A stretch of DNA of 64,000 nt from Ardenticatenaceae bacterium (GCA_020634395.1 JACKBU010000009.1:1-64000); one strand, 5' to 3'; counted from the first letter of the stretch, positions 44,808-53,792 are shown. A program made the numbers and translations. Notes: generated by a model not told the origin, from the letters alone.

Positions 44808-45007
44808 TGTAGCCCCAGCCGTTCAGAGTCCATCACCGCCGTGTTCTCGACAACAAGTTCTGCATCTTCTCCCACGCCATACAAGAGCGCGGACCCGCAG
44901 GTATGCAGCCAGTGAAGACCCACTTCTTGGATAAGCAGGTAACTCAGGGCCAGCTCTGCCTGCCCTCCACCGATATTGATAGTATCTATTTTTTCAAGCT
45001 CAGGCAT
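44804..45007 (-). CDS. Small hypothetical protein coupled to the hydrolase
   Basis: 67 residues; ATG at 45007 with AAGGAG 6 nt upstream. Its stop overlaps the hydrolase start. It contains two short hydrophobic patches and one Cys. No family recognised. The strong ribosome site and coupling support it. Confidence 0.7.
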   Translation of the reverse strand: MPELEKIDTINIGGGQAELALSYLLIQEVGLHWLHTCGSALLYGVGEDAELVVENTAVMDSERLGLQ

Positions 45008-45298
45008 ACGCCACTCCTTGACTTAATGAATGTGCAATAATGAATGGTGGTTTCGACCCTCTCATGAGATCAAAGAATTGCCATGTACCAAGATACAAGG
45101 TATCGATACAAAAAAGGCACAAGTATGGGGCATTTACGAGGAAGTTTCTGGCGAGCCAGCAAGAGGGATCGCTGTTACGCGGTTAATAGGGGGGAGATGT
45201 GCACAACACGAATGGGGAGAAAACAGGATCACCCAAACTTTTCCAGAACAAAAAAGCGGCTGGCTACTGGCCAACCGCTTTTAAAAATCGCCCGATTC
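45008..45298. other. Gap with the terminator of the rpmH-khpB operon
   Basis: 291 bp. Besides the terminator at 45249-45284 I see nothing: short frames here have no ribosome sites. Confidence 0.5.
45249..45284 (-). terminator. Terminator of the rpmH-khpB operon
   Basis: AAAAGCGGCTGGC (45252-45265 region) pairs with GCCAACCGCTTTT around TACT. On the minus strand the hairpin is followed by TTTTTTTG. It sits just after the khpB stop. Confidence 0.85.
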
Positions 45299-46147
45299 TT
45301 ATTTTTTAGGAATGATACGCACCTTGCGCCGCTTGCCTTCACCGGTACTCTCCGTGTAGACGTCTTGATCATCTCGGAGAGTCATATGGATAATGCGGCG
45401 TTCGTGCGGCGGCATTGGCTCCAGGCTGATGGCCCGCTTGCGTTTGGCGACCTTTTGGGCCATCCGCTCTGCCAGGCGCTTGAGCGCCTGTTCGCGGCGT
45501 TGGCGGTAGTTTTCCACGTCCACGACAAAGCTGGCTCGTTGACGCAGCTGATGCCCTACCATCAGACGCGCCACATATTGCAGCGAGTTAAGGGTTTCGC
45601 CGCGCGGCCCGATGAGGCTGCTCATATCCTGGCCATGAATTTCGATGATATTAACCTGCCGTCCGGTCAAATCATCCGGCGGAGACAGGGAAACATCGAG
45701 ATCGGCGTCGACACGCATTTTTGCCAGTAGTTCGGAAATGACAGTTACGGCCGTTTCCCGTTCCTGTTCGCGCAAAGTTTGCTCTTCCTCAGACTCGTCG
45801 GTGGGAGCGGCTGGTTCTGGTTCGGGTTTTGGTTCAGGCGCCTGTTTGGTGGGGGCAGGCGGGGGAGGGGATGGGGTAGAAACGGCCGTTTTCACCGGAA
45901 CTTGAGGCTGAGCTTCCACGGTTTTAACAGGAGGCTCGGGCGTCTTAACGGGCGCAGCCTGCACCTTACTGGTCAGACGCACCACAGCATCTCGGGCGCC
46001 AATACCCAACAAGCCCTTGCTCCCGCGATCCAAAATCTCAACTTCTACATCTTCCCGGGCAGCCCGCAATTTGGCCAACCCCGAAGCAATAGCCGCTTCC
46101 ACATCTGGGCCTTGCGCTTCAATTACACGGTTTTGTTCATTAGACAT
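45299..46147 (-). CDS. khpB: RNA-binding protein KhpB (Jag/EloR)
   Basis: 282 residues. Jag_N domain at 1-55 (VIEAQGPDVEAAIASGLAKL), then a Pro/Lys/Glu-rich linker to ~125. KH domain ~150-205 with GPRGETL in the place of the usual GxxG loop, R3H domain ~210-265 (EPMPPHERRIIHMTL). Binds RNA and is linked to cell elongation in Gram-positives. It follows yidC as in many genomes. Confidence 0.95.
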   Translation of the reverse strand: MSNEQNRVIEAQGPDVEAAIASGLAKLRAAREDVEVEILDRGSKGLLGIGARDAVVRLTSKVQAAPVKTPEPPVKTVEAQPQVPVKTAVSTPSPPPPAPTKQAPEPKPEPEPAAPTDESEEEQTLREQERETAVTVISELLAKMRVDADLDVSLSPPDDLTGRQVNIIEIHGQDMSSLIGPRGETLNSLQYVARLMVGHQLRQRASFVVDVENYRQRREQALKRLAERMAQKVAKRKRAISLEPMPPHERRIIHMTLRDDQDVYTESTGEGKRRKVRIIPKK

Positions 46148-46164
46148 GTTCTACTCGCTTCATT

Positions 46165-47034
46165 CTATCGTTTGGCCGAACGCCGCTTACGCTTAGAAGT
46201 AGGGGGTTTCGCCTTGTAAGTTTCCTGACCATTGGCATCAGCAGATGGAGGCTCGGGTTTCTCGCGCATCACCGGCTCCACAGCGGCAACAGCCGGTTTA
46301 ACGTCTTCCTCGCGGCCCATAATTTGGCGCATATAAAGCCCCTGCAAAATACCAATAATGTTCGAAAAAATAAAATACAAAGACAAACCAGCCTGGAACT
46401 GCAGCGAGAAAAAGGCAAACATGATCGGCATCGTATACTGCATCGACTGCGTCATAGCGGCCGTCGGATCATCCTGCTTCTTGTTTTTATCGGCAGCCTT
46501 CTTGGGAGTGGGAGACAGATACTTTTGCTGCACAAACATGGTGACAAACACCAGGATCGGCAGAATTAGAAAAGGATCCGGCTGGCCCAGGTTCCAGATA
46601 AAAAACTGATTGTTAATGGGCAAAATCTGCGATAAATCAATGCCAGGATATACCCGTTGGGTTAGTTCAAACAAAGCCTGCGGCGTCGTACCCAGCATGA
46701 TCCGAAAGACCTGGAACATCCCAAACAAAATCGGCATCTGGATGATCAGAGGCAGGCAGCCGGTCAACGTATCCGCCGGATTGTAGCCAATCTTGGCAAA
46801 CTCCTCCTGCATCTTCTGCGGATTGTCTTTATACTTTTTCTGGATGGCTTGAATTTGCGGCTGAAGCTCCTGCGTCTTCATCATAGAACGCTGTTGGCGA
46901 ATATTCAGCGGCAGCGTAATCAAGCGAATAATAATCGTGAAAACCGCGATAGCCAAAAGCAAGTTGTTGCCTAAAAAGTCATACAACAACAGCATGGCAT
47001 TTAGCATCGGGTTAACAACAAATTGATCCCACAT
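46165..47034 (-). CDS. yidC: Membrane protein insertase YidC
   Basis: 289 residues. Oxa1/YidC core: LAIAVFTIIIRLITLPLNIR (first core helix with the conserved Arg), KYKDNPQKMQEE, LPLIIQMPILFGMFQVF, LFWFM-type late helices (MPIMFAFFSLQFQAGLSLYF). It has no large periplasmic domain, as in Gram-positive-type YidC. The C-terminus is basic (KRKRRSAKR), as often where it contacts ribosomes. Co-transcribed with khpB. Confidence 0.95.
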   Translation of the reverse strand: MWDQFVVNPMLNAMLLLYDFLGNNLLLAIAVFTIIIRLITLPLNIRQQRSMMKTQELQPQIQAIQKKYKDNPQKMQEEFAKIGYNPADTLTGCLPLIIQMPILFGMFQVFRIMLGTTPQALFELTQRVYPGIDLSQILPINNQFFIWNLGQPDPFLILPILVFVTMFVQQKYLSPTPKKAADKNKKQDDPTAAMTQSMQYTMPIMFAFFSLQFQAGLSLYFIFSNIIGILQGLYMRQIMGREEDVKPAVAAVEPVMREKPEPPSADANGQETYKAKPPTSKRKRRSAKR

Positions 47035-47067
47035 AGAATTTGGTCCTATCCCAGGTGGCTGGGTTTA

Positions 47068-48249
47068 TTATTGTGCTGCCGGAGTAAACGTCCACTGTTG
47101 GGCGCCGCTTTCCCGGCTGTACCCGGCCAGCAAAAGGTCGGCACTGCCCTGGAGGGCCACCACAATCGCATCGCCGACCACAACCGGCGTGGTATAGATA
47201 AAGGCCGGTGCCGACTGCTGCCACAGCTGCGCACCGCCGTCAGCGGCAAACGCAGTGAGCTGGCCACTTTTGGCAGCCACGTCCCCCTGCGAAGCAAAAT
47301 AAATAGTGCCATCTACGGCCACCGGGCTAGTTTGTACGGGGCCGGTCACGCTTTTTTGCCAGACCAGGCTCCCTGTCTCCGCATCCACAGCAAACGCGTT
47401 GCCCTGCAAGTCGCCAAAGTAGACAATGCCCTCGACGACGGTTGGTGCTCCCCATACCCAGTCAGGCGTCTCGTAGAACCATACCTCGGAGCCAAACTCC
47501 TGGCGATTTAAGGCGTGGAGCTTGCTGTCGAAACTACCAACATAGATGAAGTCACCATCGACGATTGGGGAACCGGCGATTGCACCAGAAGTTTCCCACT
47601 GGCCCAAAACTGCCCCGCTGCCGGGATCAAGCGCATAGACGTTGCCGTCCAACGACGCCACGTAAAGGGTGTCGTCGGCAAAAGCAGGCTGGCCCCAAAT
47701 GGCGCTGCCTGCAGTGAAAGGTGCATCCCAAAGAGGTGCACCTGTCTCGCGATCCAGGGCAAAGACCTCGCTGTCGGCTGTACCGACAAATACGCGGTTA
47801 CCGACGATTAAGGGCGAAGCGACGATTTTGTCAGCGGCCTGCTCACTTTGCTCCCAAATAGTGGCCGGTGTGGTGGGCTGCTCTTGCAGGCTCAAAACAT
47901 GGACAATAACTTTGGGGCTAAACATACCGCCAGATGCGCCAAAATCCCCAATGACGACACCGTTTTCATCGGTGGCGGGGGCGGCATAATACTGTGCCGA
48001 ACTTCGTTCTGCCGGGAAGGACCAGACCTCGCTTTGGTCAGCGACGTCATAAGCAATGACTTTTGGTCCGTGTGCCAGATAGACTGTATTACCTTCAGCA
48101 GAGAGCCCGGGCCAGTTGACGTTTTGGACCTGTCCTGAACAGGCAGCCAGGATGAAGCTGGCGAGGATAAGAAGGAGTATTACCGGCTTAAGCAACGGCC
48201 GTTTTGCTGCATACAAAGAGGAATCCTCCGATTTAGGGAACCGGATCAT
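47068..48249 (-). CDS. PQQ-type beta-propeller lipoprotein (BamB-like)
   Basis: 393 residues from the ATG at 48249, which overlaps yidD by 17 bp; the frame extends to 48306 but that start lies deeper in yidD. Signal peptide with lipobox ILAAC (about residue 34-38). About seven propeller blades, each with Gly-x-(V/L)-x-W and V-Y-V-(G/A)-S-type repeats (VFALDRETGAPLW, VYALDPGSGAVLG, AFAVDAETGSLVW). In Proteobacteria BamB assists outer-membrane protein assembly. Here it lies between yidD and yidC, suggesting a role in insertion or export. Confidence 0.85.
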   Translation of the reverse strand: MIRFPKSEDSSLYAAKRPLLKPVILLLILASFILAACSGQVQNVNWPGLSAEGNTVYLAHGPKVIAYDVADQSEVWSFPAERSSAQYYAAPATDENGVVIGDFGASGGMFSPKVIVHVLSLQEQPTTPATIWEQSEQAADKIVASPLIVGNRVFVGTADSEVFALDRETGAPLWDAPFTAGSAIWGQPAFADDTLYVASLDGNVYALDPGSGAVLGQWETSGAIAGSPIVDGDFIYVGSFDSKLHALNRQEFGSEVWFYETPDWVWGAPTVVEGIVYFGDLQGNAFAVDAETGSLVWQKSVTGPVQTSPVAVDGTIYFASQGDVAAKSGQLTAFAADGGAQLWQQSAPAFIYTTPVVVGDAIVVALQGSADLLLAGYSRESGAQQWTFTPAAQ

Positions 48250-48442
48250 ACCCGCCAGGGTTAAAGGGATGGCAGCGCGCAATACGCTTGACTGCCATCC
48301 AGCCACCTTTCAGGAAGCCATATTTTTCAATTGCTTCATAGCCGTAATGGGAACAAGTAGGTGTAAAACGGCAGCTTGGCGGAAAGGCCGGTGAAATAAA
48401 CTTTTGATAAAAACGGATAAGTAACAGAGCAATGCGTTTCAT
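48233..48442 (-). CDS. yidD: Membrane-protein insertion efficiency factor YidD
   Basis: 69 residues. IRFYQKFISPAFPPSCRF followed by TPTCSHYGYEAIEKYG, and GGWMAVKRIARCHPFNPGG, the complete YidD signature with three conserved Cys. Start overlaps the rnpA stop as ATGA. Confidence 0.95.
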   Translation of the reverse strand: MKRIALLLIRFYQKFISPAFPPSCRFTPTCSHYGYEAIEKYGFLKGGWMAVKRIARCHPFNPGGYDPVP

Positions 48443-48819
48443 AGCAACCCTGTGTCCTGCAAGACGTCGTCATCTTGGAGAGCCGGATAAACCTGCAAGC
48501 GGGCCAACAAAGCGAGAACGGCCGTTTCCACCGCCCCCAACGTCGCATCCCGCATTTCCTGCCGTGCTATCAGCAGACAATCCCAACCCGGTTTAACTTC
48601 CATCAAATGGCCACGAATAACTTCTCGTAACAAACGCCGGGCGCGGTTCCGTTGTACCGCGTTCCCCACACGCCGGCTGGCTACAAAAGCAAACCGGCTC
48701 ACTTCCAAACCATTGGGTTGTATGATCAGTACGACCAGAGGATGACGGCGACTACGACCCTGTTCTCTGACGCGTCTTAAATCGGCAGAACGCCGCAAGC
48801 GATACTGAGGTTGCAGCAT
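48439..48819 (-). CDS. rnpA: Ribonuclease P protein component
   Basis: 126 residues. RLRRSADLRRVREQGRS at the N-terminus and RRVGNAVQRNRARRLLRE (about 49-66, the RNR motif) are diagnostic. It binds the RNase P RNA for tRNA 5' processing. The C-terminus is acidic (QDDDVLQD) and a little longer than usual. It follows rpmH by 17 nt. Confidence 0.95.
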   Translation of the reverse strand: MLQPQYRLRRSADLRRVREQGRSRRHPLVVLIIQPNGLEVSRFAFVASRRVGNAVQRNRARRLLREVIRGHLMEVKPGWDCLLIARQEMRDATLGAVETAVLALLARLQVYPALQDDDVLQDTGLL

Positions 48820-48836
48820 CCTCCCCAGGCAGAAGC

Positions 48837-49076
48837 CTAGCCTCCCTTACCCTTATACGCGTTTCCTTTACGCTTTACAGAGCGATAGGCCGTCGAGGAA
48901 GTAGCATTCCAGTTCACACGCTTGCCGAACTGGTTCATCGAGACGGTCAACTTACGACGCCCTTTCGCGCGGCGAGCCTTCAAAACGTCCCGCCCGCCTT
49001 TGGTTTGCATCCGCTGCCGGAAACCATGCACACGCAGCCGACGACGGATTTTTGGTTGATATGTACGCTTTACCAT
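48837..49076 (-). CDS. rpmH: 50S ribosomal protein L34 with a C-terminal extension
   Basis: 79 residues from the ATG at 49076 after GGGAG. MVKRTYQPKIRRRLRVHGFR, MQTKGGRDVLKARRAKGRRKL is standard L34 through residue ~44 (normal length 44-50). About 33 further basic residues follow (QFGKRVNWNATSSTAYRSVK, then KGNAYKGKGG). The frame does not reach into rnpA. An extended L34 could contact ribosome parts that other L34 proteins do not. Confidence 0.92.
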   Translation of the reverse strand: MVKRTYQPKIRRRLRVHGFRQRMQTKGGRDVLKARRAKGRRKLTVSMNQFGKRVNWNATSSTAYRSVKRKGNAYKGKGG

Positions 49077-49090
49077 TTCTAAATTCTCCC

Positions 49091-49115
49091 AAAAAAACCA
49101 GGGCCTTAAGCCCTG
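49091..49115 (-). terminator. Leader terminator / attenuator of rpmH
   Basis: CAGGGCTTAAGGCCCTGG followed by TTTTTTT on the minus strand, between the promoter (49176-49204) and the rpmH ribosome site GGGAGAA. Because the promoter lies upstream, transcripts must read through this element to express rpmH and the four genes behind it. Attenuation by L34 or another signal is inference. Confidence 0.65.
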
Positions 49116-49175
49116 TGATGATTTCTTACCAAGTTGGAACTCATGCCAGATTGCTGTAAGGCAATGCGACGTGAA

Positions 49176-49204
49176 ATTATACACGAGCGCCAGGGGGCGG
49201 TCAA
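49176..49204 (-). promoter_or_regulatory. Strong sigma-70 promoter of the rpmH operon
   Basis: Minus-strand TTGACC (49199-49204) and TATAAT (49176-49181) with a 17-nt spacer. Expected start near 49169, giving a ~90-nt leader that contains the hairpin at 49091-49115. Confidence 0.8.
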
Positions 49205-49230
49205 ATCACCGCTTCACGGACAATCGCCCC

Positions 49231-49830
49231 TTATACCTGGTCCATCGTCTCCACAATGTGCCCCACTAAGCCATAATCCTGAGCCTGTTTGGCCGACATC
49301 CAGAAATTGCGATCCGTATCTTTCTCCACTTTTTCCAGGGGCTGCCCTGTCTGGTCAGCAAAGATCTGGTTCAGACGCTTACGCATCTTGAGGATTTCTT
49401 CGGCTTCGATAGCAATATCAGACGCCTGGCCGGTAGCCCCACCCATAGGTTGGTGCAGCAAGAAGCGCGTGTTGGGCAGGCTGTAACGATTCTCTTTATC
49501 CGCAGCAGCGTAGATCAGCGCACCGGCGCTGGCTACCCAGCCGGTCCCAATAATTTTGACCGTCGGCTTAACAAAACGAATCATGTCAAAAATCGTATCG
49601 CCAGATTCCACGTGTCCGCCCGGAGAATTGATGACGATTTTAATGTCGTCGTCGGAATCTGCGGCCAGCACCAGCAGCTGCCGGGTAACTTCTTGGGCCA
49701 GTTTCATGTTAATTTCGCCAAAGATCAAAACCGTGCGGGTTTCTAGCAACTTGTCCAGTAAATTAAACTTTGGTTCTTTGCCGTTTGCCGGTTTTTCTTC
49801 GGGTTCTTCTTCATCATTGAAGTAGGTCAT
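49231..49830 (-). CDS. clpP: ATP-dependent Clp protease proteolytic subunit
   Basis: 199 residues. Ser101 in GWVASAGALI, His126 in FLLHQPMGG. In Escherichia coli and Bacillus ClpP the third catalytic residue is the second Asp of DTERD/DTDRD; here the sequence is DTDRNFWMSA, so Asn175 stands there. QASDIAIEAEEILKMRKRLN is the normal handle region. No ClpX gene is adjacent. A short acidic N-terminal tail (EEEPEEK) precedes the fold. Confidence 0.93.
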   Translation of the reverse strand: MTYFNDEEEPEEKPANGKEPKFNLLDKLLETRTVLIFGEINMKLAQEVTRQLLVLAADSDDDIKIVINSPGGHVESGDTIFDMIRFVKPTVKIIGTGWVASAGALIYAAADKENRYSLPNTRFLLHQPMGGATGQASDIAIEAEEILKMRKRLNQIFADQTGQPLEKVEKDTDRNFWMSAKQAQDYGLVGHIVETMDQV

Positions 49831-49980
49831 GTATGTCTCCTAGTCTTGGCGCCACCATAAGGGGCTTTGGTTGTTGATGATTAGATTTTGCCGCCTGCGC
49901 GTTAGATTGGCGTAAGTTGCGGAATTTTTGCTCATCGATTGGCATGATTAATTGTGCCACGGAGCCGCTCATCCTTCAAT

Positions 49981-50006
49981 AAAAAAGGGGCACAAAGCGT
50001 GCCCCT
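49981..50006 (-). terminator. Terminator of eno
   Basis: AGGGGCAC (49986-49993) pairs with GTGCCCCT (49999-50006); on the minus strand a run of six T follows. It lies 30 bp after the enolase stop. Confidence 0.88.
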
Positions 50007-50034
50007 GGGATAAATCGTTAGGATGCGTTAATGC

Positions 50035-51321
50035 TTACCGCTTCAGATTGGTGAAGGCGGCCATTCCGGGATAGACGGCCGTATCTCCCAACTGATCCTC
50101 AATGCGCAACAACTGGTTGTACTTGGCCACCCGGTCGCTGCGCGCCGGAGCGCCTGTTTTGATCTGCCCGGCGTTGAGGCCCACTACCAGGTCGGCAATG
50201 GTGGCATCTTCCGTTTCGCCGCTGCGATGGCTGACGACGGCCGTCCACCCATGCCGCTGCACCTTGTCCACCGCCTTGATCGATTCCGTCAGAGAACCAA
50301 TCTGGTTGACTTTGCACAGCAGACTGTTCGCCGCATGACGATCTAAAGCCGTCTGAATGCGTTTCACATTCGTCACCAGCAAATCGTCGCCAACGATCTG
50401 GATGCGGTCGCCCAGTTTTTCCATCAAAAGCACCCAGGCATCCCAATCATCTTCTGCCAGGCCGTCTTCCAGCGAAATAATGGGGTACTTGTTCACCAGA
50501 TCGACGTAAAAGTCCACCATTTCCGCGCCGCTGAGCTGCTTACCTTCTACCTTCATGTTGTAGATGCCGTTTTCAAAAATCTCCGAAGCGGCCGGATCCA
50601 TGGCAAACATAATCTGCTCGCCGGGTTTGTAACCCGCTTTCTCGATAGCCTCTAACATCAATTCAAAAGGTTCAGCGTTGGATTTCACCTGCGGGGCAAA
50701 ACCACCCTCGTCACCGACAGTGGTGCGATAGCCTTTGCTGCCCAATACTTTCTTCAAGCTCTGATAAATTTCCGCACACCAGCGCACAGCCTCGCTAAAG
50801 GTCGGCGCGCCAACGGGCATAATCATATATTCCTGCAAATCGGTGGCCCCGGCGGCATGTTTGCCACCATTCATAATGTTCATCATGGGTACGGGCAGGG
50901 TGCGGGCGGAAACGCCGCCCAGGTAACGGTACAGGGGAAGTTCCACACTGATGGCAGCGGCTTTAGCCACGGCCAGCGAAACGCCTAAAATAGCGTTGGC
51001 CCCCAGGCGCTCTTTGTTCTCGGTGCCGTCCAGTTCAATCAAAGCCTCATCAATGCCAACCTGATCGGTGGCGTCCCAGCCAACGATGGCTTCTGCAATT
51101 TCTTCATTGACGGCTTCCACAGCTTGCAGCACGCCTTTGCCGCCATACCGGCTTTTGTCGCCGTCGCGCTTTTCCCAGGCTTCGTGGACGCCGGTGGAAG
51201 CGCCGGAGGGCACGATGGCCGAGCCAATGGAACCATCGAACAGTAAGACTTCAACTTCTACGGTGGGGTTGCCGCGAGAATCTAACACTTCACGGCCGTG
51301 AACTGCTTCAATATAGGTCAT
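50035..51321 (-). CDS. eno: Enolase
   Basis: 428 residues. VHGREVLDSRGNPTVEVEV, SGASTGVHEAWEKRDGD, NGGKHAAGATDLQEYMIMP, VGDEGGFAP, SLEDGLAEDDWDAW and KVNQIGSLTE cover the substrate loops and metal ligands. Full-length glycolytic enzyme (2-phosphoglycerate to PEP). Upstream of clpP in the same direction but with its own terminator. Confidence 0.97.
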   Translation of the reverse strand: MTYIEAVHGREVLDSRGNPTVEVEVLLFDGSIGSAIVPSGASTGVHEAWEKRDGDKSRYGGKGVLQAVEAVNEEIAEAIVGWDATDQVGIDEALIELDGTENKERLGANAILGVSLAVAKAAAISVELPLYRYLGGVSARTLPVPMMNIMNGGKHAAGATDLQEYMIMPVGAPTFSEAVRWCAEIYQSLKKVLGSKGYRTTVGDEGGFAPQVKSNAEPFELMLEAIEKAGYKPGEQIMFAMDPAASEIFENGIYNMKVEGKQLSGAEMVDFYVDLVNKYPIISLEDGLAEDDWDAWVLLMEKLGDRIQIVGDDLLVTNVKRIQTALDRHAANSLLCKVNQIGSLTESIKAVDKVQRHGWTAVVSHRSGETEDATIADLVVGLNAGQIKTGAPARSDRVAKYNQLLRIEDQLGDTAVYPGMAAFTNLKR

Positions 51322-51564
51322 GGATATTTACTCCTTTTTGTGGTTACAGCATCTGGAGCCTATAACAGGCGATGCACGATAATTTTTTTAAGAAAGCCAC
51401 CTGGAAATATACCGAAGCTCTCTACAAATCGCAACCGTCGGCGTCATAAAATCTGCCTGCCTTTTATCACATTCTGCCCGGTTCTGGTGGCGCCAAGAAG
51501 GGAGAAACGGCCGTTACCCTTTTCCCCTTGCCAACTGCCCGCCTCACGTTTAGACTTCTTCTTG

Positions 51565-53664
51565 ATGGAAAAAGACCCAACTCTGCTCGATCACGCCGAT
51601 ATTCATATTTTGTGGGAAAGATTAACCGCCGAACTGGCCGACATTTTCGACGCCCATTTCGTTTGTGCCACGGTAGCCGCCGAAGTGGCCCGCCACACCA
51701 ACACCACAACCGTCGTCGGCATCAGCGATCACGGCCGTCATTACTTCGACGTCTGGGTATGTGATCCGCAAGGGAATATTGAACAGGCTCGCTGGGATCC
51801 AAAACGCGCCAGCTTTGAGTCCCTGATTCAGCGCGGCAAAGCCAGCTATCAAGATAAATTCACCCTCTCCCCCGGGCACCTGGTTAGCAGCGCCTTGTGG
51901 CAACTGCCGCGCGAACGCATACTCGCCGTCCCCCTGCCCTTACCCGTCCATTCCGATCCGGTGACGCCACCGGGATTGCTCTGTCTCATCGATCCGGATG
52001 AGAATTGCCTGCTTAATTTAGAAAACATCGAGTCTCTTATCACCAACGTCACCGTTTTCCTGGATCGCGCCTATTTGCGCCAGCAGGTCCACCGGCAAAA
52101 CGTCGAGTTTGGCGTCGTGTCCGACATCAGCTTTGCGCTCACGTCCACTCTAAGCCTGCATAAAATCTACGAGCAGCTCATCGATCCAGTACGCCGCACC
52201 CTGATCGTAGAAACCATCTCCGTCGGCCTCATCGATCCCACCAGCGGCGATATTACCTTCGTGCAAACCCTGTTGGGTCCACTCTTCGAAGATTTACCCC
52301 CTATTCGCATCAAAAAAGGCCAGGGTATTGCCGGCTGGGTGGCTGAACACAAACAGGCCGTCATCATCAACGACGTGTACGCCGACCAGCGTTTTTTCGC
52401 CCGGGTAGATCGTCAGTCCGGCTTCCGCACCAATTCAATGGTTTGCATCCCCTTGCAGGTGGAAGAACGCATGATCGGCGTCCTGCAAGCCATCAACAAA
52501 AAAAGCGGGGACTTTAACGAGCACGATTTGCGTCTCTTGCAGGCTATTGGCGGCCCGCTGGCCGCGGCCATCGAAAACGCCCGCCTGCACAGCGACGTCA
52601 TCGCCGAAAAACGCCGCATAGAAACCATTATCAACAGCATGTCTGAAGGCCTGCTTACGGTTAACAGCGACGGACTGATTACCCGCACCAACGATGCCTT
52701 GTTGACGCTGCTTAACGCCGAAGACCAGGCCCTGATCGGCCAATCGGCGACAGCAACTATACGCCTGCGCAGCAGTTCGCTGGAAGCCTTTGGCCGTGAT
52801 GTGCTGGCCGCCGGCAGCGAATTCCCACAACTGGCCACCGATATTTACCAGCCAGATGGCGAAACGGTCCCCGTGTTGATCAGCGGCGCAACCGTGACCG
52901 ATGACGCCGGGAAGGTGCGCGAAATCATTTACGTGTTTAGCGATTTGCGCCAGATTCGTGAGGTGGAACGCATGCGCGACGACTTCTTCCACGGCGTGAT
53001 CCATGAACTGCGCACCCCGCTGGCCACCATTTTGATGTACGCCCGTTTGCTGCGTGAAGGGAAAGCGCCGGACAAGGAAAAAGCCGACCGTTTCCTGGGT
53101 GTCATCGAACGAGAAAGCGACCGTCTGCAAAAGATGGTGCGGCAGATGCTGCAAGTGGCCAAACTTGAAGCACGGGAATTACAACGCAGCCCCGAGCCGG
53201 TCGAGTTAAACGCCCTGTTCGATGAGATGCTGCCACCTTTAGCGGATCAGGCAACCGAGAAAGGGCTGGCCTTTAGCCAGCGCATCGAATCCGGACTCCC
53301 CCCCGTCCAGGGCAATCGAGATACGTTTTATCTCATTTTCAAGAATCTCATTGATAACGCTACGAAGTTCACGCTGTCGGGCACCATTCGGATTGACGCG
53401 TTCCACAAAGCCGGCTGGGTCCATGTGGTGGTAAAAGACCAGGGCATTGGCATCCCTAGGGAGAGCCTCCCAAATTTGTTTGGGCGCTTCTTCCGGGCGC
53501 AAACGGCCGTTGAACGCGGTATCGCCGGCACCGGCCTAGGGTTATACATGGTCAAAGAAAGCGTCGAACACTACCGGGGCACCATCGAAGTCTCCAGCAC
53601 CGAAGGCAAAGGCACGACGTTTACCGTCCGCTTCCCCATCATCGAAGTCTACTCCCAAAGCTAA
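51565..53664 (+). CDS. GAF-PAS sensor histidine kinase
   Basis: 699 residues from the ATG at 51565; the open frame runs from 51298 but the extra 89 residues overlap the eno promoter region and look non-coding. Residues ~15-165 form a GAF-like region, ~170-335 a clear GAF domain (QGIAGWVAEHKQAVIINDVY, SMVCIPLQVEERMIGVLQ), ~345-450 PAS (IINSMSEGLLTVNSDGLITR). HisKA has His480 in FHGVIHELRTPLATIL; the ATPase has NLIDNATKFT, DQGIGIP and GTGLGLYMVK. No membrane helix, so it senses inside the cell. No response regulator is adjacent. Confidence 0.93.
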   Translation: MEKDPTLLDHADIHILWERLTAELADIFDAHFVCATVAAEVARHTNTTTVVGISDHGRHYFDVWVCDPQGNIEQARWDPKRASFESLIQRGKASYQDKFTLSPGHLVSSALWQLPRERILAVPLPLPVHSDPVTPPGLLCLIDPDENCLLNLENIESLITNVTVFLDRAYLRQQVHRQNVEFGVVSDISFALTSTLSLHKIYEQLIDPVRRTLIVETISVGLIDPTSGDITFVQTLLGPLFEDLPPIRIKKGQGIAGWVAEHKQAVIINDVYADQRFFARVDRQSGFRTNSMVCIPLQVEERMIGVLQAINKKSGDFNEHDLRLLQAIGGPLAAAIENARLHSDVIAEKRRIETIINSMSEGLLTVNSDGLITRTNDALLTLLNAEDQALIGQSATATIRLRSSSLEAFGRDVLAAGSEFPQLATDIYQPDGETVPVLISGATVTDDAGKVREIIYVFSDLRQIREVERMRDDFFHGVIHELRTPLATILMYARLLREGKAPDKEKADRFLGVIERESDRLQKMVRQMLQVAKLEARELQRSPEPVELNALFDEMLPPLADQATEKGLAFSQRIESGLPPVQGNRDTFYLIFKNLIDNATKFTLSGTIRIDAFHKAGWVHVVVKDQGIGIPRESLPNLFGRFFRAQTAVERGIAGTGLGLYMVKESVEHYRGTIEVSSTEGKGTTFTVRFPIIEVYSQS

Positions 53665-53792
53665 GCGTTAGCGTCATTCATAATCACTTGCCAGCCCACA
53701 CGAATTGTGAATAATGATTGCTGGCCGGCGCCATCAGCGCCGAATTCTTAAGAACCGGCCCAGATCTAAGGCTGTTTCACCAGAGTTTACCT

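Noticed and set aside
45083..45730. Plus-strand frame of 215 codons
   Set aside because: Overlaps the terminator and the khpB gene on the other strand; no domain.
51298..51564. N-terminal extension of the histidine kinase frame
   Set aside because: Starts inside the opposite enolase leader, has no ribosome site and lacks resemblance to a sensor domain.
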